Assembly (NCBI GenBank): GCA_026018925.1
Contig: JAKSZU010000009.1
Span: forward strand, 30,634,083 to 30,698,082
Reading direction: 5' to 3'
Length of the DNA: 64,000 nucleotides
Origin: Tupaia tana
Taxonomy: Eukaryota > Chordata > Mammalia > Scandentia > Tupaiidae
Position 1 is the first letter of the stretch; each line of letters opens with the position of its first letter. A program made the translations under genes and the position numbers. The notes under the pieces are model-generated. The model was not told where the DNA came from. It worked only from the letters and a program-made list of their open reading frames with translations, and ran no database searches. Below are positions 55,976 through 64,000 of this stretch, piece after piece.

Positions 55976-56860
55976 AGTAATTGCTTGAGTTTCATAGCCA
56001 AGTTGAAATGCTGTACCTTGAATAAATAATCAATACAGCTCAACAATGACATCTTTGATATTTCCCCCAAAAAATACCATGAACTCCCAGAATGTAAATG
56101 AAAATAGACAAAGAAAGGAGAATTGTGTTGCATTAAATCTGTTTGACTGAATAGAAGTCTATAGAGACCTCAACCACTGTTCACAGAACTTCAGCTATTC
56201 TTACCAAATTGTTGGAGACTGTATGATGAAAGGTTTTTTTTACCATGAGTAGTACAATATGCTGGCTGTGAAGATTTTATACCTGAACTCTAGTTATTCT
56301 ATAGCTTACCCATAATTAATGCGACACATACATACATACACACAGGCATACTCGATGATTTAAGCTTGCTGTGTCTTACTGTTAACTGTTAACACATCTG
56401 AGAAAAAGAAGGAAAATTTACTTTTGACCTTAGAATTCAGGGAGCTAATACTCCTATGAAGCAGAGAAACTTACTCTAACATTTATTACTTATCCACAAA
56501 GAGTTACAAGGCATGGCCTTGACCATTGCTTCTGTCAGCCAACTGGCAGTGCTGAGGCTGCATGGGGACAAGGTCTCCTTTAAGGACCAATGGATTCACC
56601 CAGGCTGCTTTGTGTCTAAACCAATCTTTGTGTCTATGCCCTCGGCAACTTATCAGCACCACACCAGCTGTCAGAAGAGCCGTGACAAAGATGTAGAAGT
56701 AGGCTGCTCTTCAGGAGAAATAATCAATTTCACTGTGGGTCAACTTGTTCCCTTTACAACCCTTCTTTCTTCTCATTTTCAACCCACAAACTTAAGAGCT
56801 CAACACTTCTCATTTTCTGAGACATGTGTAGGAAGCAGTGGGGTATGATGGAAAAAAGCA
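55976..56860. other. Unassigned intergenic DNA
   Basis: Contains a 111-codon plus-strand frame at 56513-56848 with no recognisable domain. I do not call it a gene. Confidence 0.45.
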
Positions 56861-56864
56861 GAGA

Positions 56865-57100
56865 GAGAATCAGGAATCTAGTTTCTGCTGTGTGTGACAC
56901 TTGGAAGTCACTCAACCTTTCAGAGCCCCAGTTTCCAGTTTCATCATATTGAAAATTTAAAAAAGAAGCTATTGGCCTACAGGGTTGTTGAGATATTGGT
57001 GAAAGCTATCTGCAAATGCTAAGTAATTGCAGTCACTCAGATTCTCTGAGACTTAGTTTCCCCGGCTGGAAAATGAATGTGTTAGAGAAGGTGATTTCTG
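56865..57100 (-). repeat. MIR element
   Basis: 'caggaatctagtttctgctg', 'ggaagtcactcaacctttca', 'acagggttgttgagatattg' match antisense MIR. A second MIR-like line ('gagacttagtttccccgg') follows at 57045. Confidence 0.75.
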
Positions 57101-57152
57101 AATATACATAGAACATGAGACCATTCTAAATATCATATAATTATTCTGTTTT

Positions 57153-57326
57153 TTTAAAGAATTATTTTAGTTAACTTTATTTATTCATTTTTAATTTGAC
57201 TGGCAGTGGGGAGAGAGAGAGAGAGAAAGAGAAAGTGAGAAAGCAAGCCACTAAGTCCGGATCTTGAACCACGGTTGGTCATGTGGGAGTCTAGGGCCCT
57301 TAACCACCATGCCACCGGTCAGTCCC
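57153..57326 (-). repeat. Short SINE subfamily (middle missing)
   Basis: GA block (57215-57243) joins directly to the head ('agccactaagtccggatctt', 'cccttaaccaccatgccacc', end 'gtcagtccc'), skipping the CpG-rich middle found in other copies. TSD 'aattattctgtttt' at 57139-57152 and 57327-57340 (14 bp, exact). Confidence 0.85.
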
Positions 57327-57340
57327 AATTATTCTGTTTT

Positions 57341-58005
57341 ATAAATATATTTACTTAGATTATTTTATGTTCATAATAGAGTATTCAAGAAAATGATAAT
57401 TTGTGCTGATGGTTTACAGCTTTAGGAGAAAGTAGACTACCAGTAGGCAGAGATTAAATTCTAAAAAGAAAACTGTAAATAAATGCAGAAAACTTACATA
57501 TTTCAGCACAAAGGGATAGGGGTAATAGAATTGAGAACAAAGAAAAACCCAGAGACTCTCCTCTCTTTCCATTGTTCACCGTAAAAAACTAATCAGGTAC
57601 ATCTCAGGAATGAAGGAAGGAAAACCTGCAAATGCCAGGCAGCTGATAGTTATGGTTTAGCCTTTACTTCAGTTAACAGAGGCTCAAATAGGCTGGTAGA
57701 ATATTAAATAGGAGTCAGTGGAGATGGATACTGCCAGGCCAAGGGACCTGGGGACAGTCCTTTCAGCCACAGCCTGAGTAGCATGATAATGCAGCTGTGT
57801 GATGGATGGCAAATCCAGTAGCTTGGGAATTAGCTGTTTTAAGCTACCTTGGTAAGCAATTGGAGGATTCAAACATGTAGAAACACAGACAACCGACACT
57901 GAGGGGGATGGCTTCTTGCCTTAACATTTATTCAGGGATCTGTGCATAGAGGAGGAAGCTCTGCTTGATTCTGATTAGAGGAATTAACAGACTAGTGATG
58001 CAAAA
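57341..58005. other. Unassigned intergenic DNA
   Basis: No gene or named repeat identified. Confidence 0.5.
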
Positions 58006-58009
58006 TTCA

Positions 58010-58400
58010 TTTGTGCTTGGTGCTGGGAGTATAGCACCAAATGAGAGCCTTACTCTGATAGAGCTTATATATTAGTTGGTGGAAAATAACAATAAAATAA
58101 AATACTTAGTATATTACATGGTGATAAGGAATATGGAGGAAAATAAAGAATAGTCTGTGTGGAGCAGGTTGAGAGTTTATAATTTTACATAGGGTGGTGA
58201 AACTGGGACTCACTGAGAAGGCTGCATTTGAGCAAAGATCTGAAGAAGATGAGGGAATTAATGGCTCAGATATGTCAAGAAAGAAAATTTTAGGCAATGA
58301 GAACAAGTGCAAAGGCCTTGGGATAGTATTGGGCTTGGTATGTTATGGTGAGGAAGTCAAGAGGGTTGTAAAACAACACGCAAGGGAAAAACGGTAGGAA
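58010..58400 (+). repeat. Ancient repeat R1 copy
   Basis: 'gtgctgggagtatagcacca', 'actcactgagaaggctgcat', 'gcaaagatctgaagaaga', 'caagtgcaaaggccttggga' follow the R1 order. Confidence 0.6.
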
Positions 58401-58775
58401 AACAGATCAGAGGTAGATTAATCCAATCCTGTGAACCTGAGGTCAACTGAAAAATGAAAAATAAATTTCCCAATAATAATCTTGCATCACTCCTTACACT
58501 ATAAAGAAATTGAAGCAAGCCATGAGAAGGAAAATGACACAACATTAGTGAGTAATGTAGATAGGATTTGAAAACAGGACTCCTGACTGTTAGCTCAGGA
58601 TTTATTCTCCTCAGCCAGTAATCATTACTTTCTTGCATCATGCCATGTAGAATAGATGATAGTCATGCTTCTAACCTTCCAATTGACATAGAAAGGAAAT
58701 GCAGAATTCCTTAGGTTCTAGCCATAATTCTACTTTCTTTCCCACATGTCCAACATATTCACAAATATTCCATTA

Positions 58776-58827
58776 TACATATATATATACACACACATAT
58801 ATATATGTGTATATATATATGTATGTG

Positions 58828-58859
<32 letters not shown>

Positions 58860-58880
58860 CACATATATATATATATATCC
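58776..58880. repeat. AT/AC-rich palindromic microsatellite
   Basis: About 100 bp of TA runs with interspersed 'acacac' and 'gtgt' steps, so long stretches are self-complementary and could form hairpins. Likely length-variable. Confidence 0.95.
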
Positions 58881-58894
58881 TATACTTTTGTTTA

Positions 58895-59143
58895 AAAAAA
58901 AGATTTTTGCTATAGCACATGTGTACTTGCTGGAAAAACAGAAAGAGACAGAGAGACAGAAAGTGAGTAGCCACACACCCCTGCCCATGCTGCAATCCGT
59001 TCTCCTCCATTTTCCTCTCAGGATTTTGGGAACGAATGCACAAAATGCCTGGCATGAGTTTTAAGCCATCGGATCAGGACTTTGAACTGTGGTCAAGTAT
59101 ACGAGAGTCCAGTGCCTTAACCACTACACTACCTGCTGGCCCC
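58895..59143 (-). repeat. CYN-like SINE
   Basis: 'gctatagcacatgtgtactt', GA block, head end 'actacctgctggcccc'. The poly-T side abuts the microsatellite, from whose A/T tail it may have been seeded. Confidence 0.92.
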
Positions 59144-59224
59144 CATATCCCATATAATTTTAAAAAGTGGGAGTCAACTTGAGTTGACTTTGTTTTCTTT
59201 TTATTTATTTATTTAAGAAAAAAA

Positions 59225-59484
59225 TTTAAGATTTTTACAATAGAGCAAAACCTCTCTCTCTCACTTGCCAGAGAGACAGAGAGAGACAATGAAAGGGAAA
59301 GTGAGAAATCAACCCCCAGTGGGGGTGACGACTCACAATTACCTTTTCCTCTATTCTCCTCCTGGAATTTTAAGCACGCATGCCACACCTGTTCTGAGTT
59401 TCAAGTCATGGGGTCTGGGAGGCAAAAAGCAGTCAGCCTTGTGGGAGTCCAGCGCTTTAGCCAACATGCCACCTGCTGGCCCCC
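59225..59484 (-). repeat. CYN-like SINE, diverged
   Basis: 'acaatagagcaaaacctctc', GA block (59272-59305), 'ggagtccagcgctttagcc', end 'cacctgctggcccc'. Second copy in tandem orientation within 90 bp. Confidence 0.88.
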
Positions 59485-59489
59485 ATTTT

Positions 59490-59830
59490 ATTTATTTATT
59501 TTAATTTACATTTAATCGTTATATGTCTTTACAGCATATGATATGGGTTCTCAAAGCATAAATGTGTTGCATGTCAAATAAGTCAAAGACATTACAAGAT
59601 ATAAAAACTTTCCTTTCTTATGTCTTTTAAGTGTTTTTATTTTTTTTTCCCGCGAACCTCTCCTTCCCACCCCAAACTGTCTACCCCCTCCTATACAGTC
59701 TCTGGTACCTACACTTGCTGCCTCTGCAGCAAAGAACTTACAAACATTTCTACTTTATAGCTATTAGCAACCTTTAAGACATCTTTCATACTGCCATTGA
59801 GATCTGTTATATGCTGCCTACTTATTAACT
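59490..59830 (-). mobile_element. 5'-truncated L1 3' UTR (antisense)
   Basis: 'acatttaatcgttatatgtc', 'tttacagcatatgatatggg' is the reverse complement of the L1 end seen at 55905-55945 ('gcatgctgtaaagatgtaca'). The T-rich start is the L1 tail. The end is ragged. Confidence 0.7.
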
Positions 59831-59916
59831 GTCTTTATGTTGTTTAAGAAACACAAAGATGTGTGTACAACAGAGACAGTTTTTTGTTAGATATTTTAAG
59901 AAAGAATAACAATTTT

Positions 59917-60180
59917 TTTTTTTTTTTTTGGAGAGGTTTTTGCTATAGGGCGCGTGCGCTCGCCAGACAGACAGAGAGAGACAGAGAGATAGAAAGCAGG
60001 AAATCACCCCCCAGGGGGGATGGCCACGCCGCAATCCCTTCTCCTCCATTCTCCTCTCGGGATCTTGGGCACGCACGCACACGCGCCCGGCGTGAGTTTA
60101 AGCCGCCGGGTCCGGGACTCGAACCGCAGTCGACTACGTGGGAGTCCAGCGACATAGCCATTACGCTAACTGCTGGTCCC
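59917..60180 (-). repeat. Young CYN-like SINE, best reverse copy
   Basis: Long T-run, 'gctatagggcgcgtgcgctcgcc', intact CpGs throughout and head end 'aactgctggtccc'. Perfect 16-bp TSD 'aaagaataacaatttt' at 59901-59916 and 60181-60196. Confidence 0.97.
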
Positions 60181-60240
60181 AAAGAATAACAATTTTCTTT
60201 GATGATCTGGATGTTTATTTTTCCTATTAAGAAATAGCCT

Positions 60241-60439
60241 GAGGGGAGCTAGCAAGTGGCATGGTGGTTAAGGGCGCTAGACTCCCACATGGACGTCTGT
60301 GGTTTGAGTCTCAAACCTGGCAGCTTGCTTTCTCACTTTCTCTCTCTCTCTCTCGCTCTCGCTCTGTCTCTCACTCTGTCCCTCTCAAGTCAAACTAACA
60401 TAAATAAATAAAATTAAATAAAAATAATTCTTAAAAAAA
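60241..60439 (+). repeat. Short SINE subfamily (middle missing)
   Basis: Head 'gctagcaagtggcatggtgg', B box 'tggtttgagtctc', then straight into a CT-rich block (60330-60385) and 'taaataaataaaat' tail. Lacks the CpG-rich middle and 'ccctatagca'. TSD 'aagaaatagc' at 60229-60238 and 60440-60449. Confidence 0.87.
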
Positions 60440-63400
60440 AAGAAATAGCTTAATGATTGAAATTAGACTTTCTCCAACTTCCTAAAATCCACATAGATAT
60501 TCTCTGAGTCTCTTTCAGTTTTAACTGGGAAGGCATTATATCTTAGAAAGCAAGCCATGCCAAGACTAGTCAGGCTGCGGAGGAGCTGAAAGCAATAGGC
60601 CAGGAATAGCAATATAGATTTGAGAATGACTGTCATGAACTATACCTTAAGCAAAATGGACTTACCGAAGAACATTAGGCCTCTTATTTCAGTAAACAAG
60701 AAAATGTTTGTGGATTCCCAATAGCTTAGTATCTGATGAGAATTTTGAATTATATACTATGCTTAAATGGATGGTAACTACATTAAGAATAAATTACAAT
60801 ATAATGCAGTATTCATTCATTATTTTTCTTAACCATTCTATAGGCTAAATTACATGCAACATTTTGGCATTTCAGAGAAAGAAGGGGGACTTCAGGAATT
60901 TTATATATTGCATAGCAGGGGTATTCATTTCAACCTAGGGTACTAAGCTATGGCTCCAGAGGGCTTAGAAGGGAGCCGTTAAGGAGGATAAAGCAATTAA
61001 TGAGTTTGAGTTGATATTGACAAAGACACTAAATTTCTTAGTGCTTTTAGGTTAGAAAGCAAATTATATCATCAACCATTAAATGGCTAATGTACTTCAA
61101 AATGGTTCTTTCATATATTAAAAATAAATACAAATGGCAATTTTCCTTTAAAGAAAAATTTGGCATTTATGAAAAGAAAGATGGCAAAAAAAACAGTTAT
61201 TTGGCCAAAAAGAAGATTTTTTGTAGGTGACACATTCATTGGATAGTGTAGGGTGATGGAGAAAGTCTGAGACTGGGTTAGCTAGAGAGGAGTGGGAAGA
61301 AGATAGATCATATTATCAATAATTTAGTTACCTGGATAACTATAACCTCATTGGAGTATGAGAAAGTTAAGATCCTGAGAATCCTCAGAAGAAAGAGAAT
61401 TACCATGGTAATCTCTTTCTTGTGTGTATGTTCCCAACTTGGAATAGGCAGACTGGGGAATGGGGGTACACAGGAAAACAGTTTAAGATTTTCCTAAAAA
61501 TCTTGATAACGAGAGGTAACCACCTAAGGGCAGGGTAAGAAGCCAGATAAGCCAGAGGGTTCTCAATTCATATCTGCAGGAAAAGATGGTGGATGTGGAT
61601 CTTTAGCATCAAGCTATGTACTGCTTGCTTTTGCTGCCTCAGGAGTCACTAGGCCCAGAGGCCTCTTTAAAGAGCCTAGAAGCATATTAGGAGAAAGAAT
61701 TTAGCATCTTTCCTTAAGTCTAAACAAAAATAGAAGGTTTAGTTAAGCATATTAAAGCAGCTGATTTTAATAAGACTGATAAAATTGCCTTGGGCATAAT
61801 TTTTCTATTTCTTTTCATTTTGCTCCAGTCCTATTTTTTTATTAAGGAATATATAACCTAGATAGCAATTTGTGTCATTTTGTATATAATAGACACATGA
61901 TTTATCTTCCACATCTTTCCCTCTGTACCCTGAGGAGAGCCAGACTAGACTACACTAACTACATCAGAAATTACCACTATCCATTAGCAGCAGTTACTCA
62001 AATTTTAGTTGTCAGGTTTAACATGATCAAAATAGTCTGTAGATAAGAGATGGCAAATATTTGATGTCTGTGATACCATTTCTTTTTCAGTCATGGACAT
62101 GACAGATTAATCATGGGATCAGGTCTGGCTGAGCCTGGAAACAGCCTTAGAATTTTTCTTAGCAGTGCCCCATCAAACACCACAAAACAATTGAAGTTGC
62201 CCAATAGAAAGAAAACTATATGCCATTCCAGCTCCAAAAGGTGTGCTTTGTAAACAACAATCAACCTTACTAGGTTATGACAAATTTACAGAAGTTATTT
62301 CTGTTTGAAACCAGAGGGAAAAATACATGTCTTTGAAAAGTTCCACTTCAAAGACATTTGGACATGATAAATAAGTAAGAAAGGGTCTTGCAATTAGTGT
62401 GATTAGTAGTACTATTTTTCTTAACACCCTCTTGTAATTCACTCGTAAATGCATTTGCTTTTGGAATAGGATTCCATATGTATTGCAAAAGCAGAATGAA
62501 AAGATTGCACCCTAGAAATGTGTTCTTCAAAATGTTCTAAAAATGTTTCTTTAAATGAATATCAATTAGCAGTTCTTATTTCCTTTCTACCACACTTAAA
62601 GTAATTATTGACCAAATTATGATTACTACCATGGAACATTTAAAGAATTAAAGAGGATAAGAGCTCTCTAAAATATTCCTTTTATCATTGGCAACACTAG
62701 AGATTTTAGTGCTTTCTTACAAAACTCCTTACTATTTATGTGTATGTTAGAAAAATTTAACTCAGGAACAGAATGAAAATTCCAGTATGCAGCATAGGTT
62801 TCCATTAATATTCCTGATTGGCATCATTTGCCGTTTATACCCCCCTCCAATTAGTAGCTCGTTAGCTCTCTAGGAAACCAGTTCCATCTTCTCTGGGTAC
62901 TATACTGGAGTGTATTGGAAAGCTAAGCCTTCTTCATTTCTTTTAAAAATATTTTTTAAAATTTTCATAATTTCTTATTTGTATTTTATTGTATGTATTT
63001 GTGGGATGTGACATGGATTTTCTAAGCATTCATGCAGTAGGTGATAATCAAATCAGGTACATTATAATATTCTTTACTTTTCTCTTTTTTCTGGTATTTA
63101 TAAGCAATATTTTACCTTTACAGGCTCCTTTTAATTTGTTTCACATAAGATATAATTTATTTTTCATCATAGCTAACCCTAAGCAAAATTGAGCAGTTGA
63201 GATTTGAACTCCTAAGCTCCTTTTCTTTCTACTCCATCACACAGTCTTTCCTATTCCAGGTACCATGTGTCCCATATTGTTCTTAGTAGCCTAAGCTCTT
63301 TGGGCCCCTTTACTCAGAACTGTCCTGTTTCTCCTTTTCATTCCCTTTCTTCGACTGAAATATATCTGTCCAAAGGCTCATTCTTTAAAATGTTACTGGG

Positions 63401-63714
63401 ATGGTGATGTTAAGTAGTTCCATTGATTTATAATATAGAGTTACGGTCTTTGTGTGGTTTTGCTTCAATGATTTAATAAATAGGGAAACATAAGGTCTTA
63501 GATTAGACTAGTGGAAGCAAAATTCAGGCCAGGGAGTTTTGAAGTATTATTCTTATCACTTCAATCTAGAGGTTACCTATGTCATGTCTATTGAACAGGC
63601 TTTAGTAGCACTTGATTATCAAACTTAAACATACCAGGAACCAGTGTGTTATTAATGCAAATATTCCACAGAGGAATTAAAGGAAGATTATGTGATAAGA
63701 AGAAGGAAACATTG
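60440..63714. other. Unassigned intergenic DNA
   Basis: About 3.2 kb of AT-rich sequence with no gene, no SINE and no L1 that I can recognise. It is the longest stretch in the window free of the young SINE. Confidence 0.5.
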
Positions 63715-63875
63715 GATTGAGAATTAGAAGATCTGGGTACTAGCCTAGGCTGGGGGACTAATTAACCATTATTCTCAGAAATTTGACTTCTTCATCTGTA
63801 TTCTTCATGCAATTGTTAAAGGTTTGAATTGAGATAATACAGATGAATGTACTATGAAAACAGCCAAGGGTTGGA
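63715..63875 (-). repeat. MIR element
   Basis: 'gaattagaagatctgggtac', 'gacttcttcatctgtattct' and 'gttaaaggtttgaattgaga' match antisense MIR. Confidence 0.75.
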
Positions 63876-64000
63876 GGTACAGAAATTCCTGTACTGAGTA
63901 AAACAATAATCTTATAACTCTCAGTGCTTTTGATAAATCCCTAGACACGAATAAAATTTACACCTTCTTCCCAAAGTCTATGGGCAGCTTGTCTGGATTA

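Noticed and set aside
56513-56848. 111-codon plus-strand frame
   Set aside because: I briefly considered a pseudogene because of its mixed composition, but no family resemblance can be named and nothing around it supports a gene.

Overview
This 64 kb window is mammalian intergenic DNA. I find no intact host protein-coding gene, no conserved exon series and no functional RNA gene. What can be identified is almost all retroposed. The most telling repeat is a roughly 260-bp tRNA-derived SINE present in about 30 copies on both strands. It has a head with Pol III A and B boxes, a CpG-rich middle, a CT-rich stretch, a conserved 'ccctatagca' end and an A-tail. From memory it fits the CYN SINEs of colugos (Dermoptera), so a colugo such as Galeopterus is my best guess. 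That rests on recall, not on a search. Older layers (MIR, MaLR LTRs, a MER5-type DNA transposon, old L1) are those expected in any placental mammal.

Layout. 53-1664: processed alpha-tubulin pseudogene on the minus strand with its own target-site duplication (TSD), itself hit by a 3'-truncated U6 snRNA retrocopy. 1.7-9.1 kb: mostly unassigned AT-rich DNA with SINEs, an L1 3' fragment, a MIR and a split MER5-like element. 9.1-14.1 kb: L1-A, a nearly 5-kb L1 with an inverted 5' end (twin priming) and a second L1 tail nested inside its ORF2. 14.2-25.7 kb: old, decayed L1 on both strands, into which L1-B (18534-24386) inserted. L1-B has a 17-bp TSD, a 5' UTR with a repeated unit, an open ORF1 and a disabled ORF2.

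25.7-43.2 kb: unassigned DNA with MIR, MLT1 and MST-type LTRs, another LTR-like element, several copies of an ancient unassigned repeat, a short inverted-repeat element and many SINEs. A segment of about 150 bp occurs twice 1.4 kb apart here. 43.7-49.9 kb: two truncated L1 tails, an MLT1-type LTR split by a SINE, and more SINEs. 51.4-60.4 kb: two MIRs split by SINEs, a twin-primed L1 tail carrying a 70-bp mariner-like palindrome, an AT/AC-rich palindromic microsatellite and a SINE cluster. 60.4-64 kb: largely unassigned apart from a MIR.

Nothing here works together as a pathway. The value of the window lies in its nested insertions, most dated relative to each other by TSDs and by which element interrupts which. 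I did not find a new biological system. The best leads are the U6 fragment, the mariner-like palindrome, the duplicated 150-bp segment, the extended 3' tail and repeated 5' UTR of L1-B, and the SINE subfamilies.
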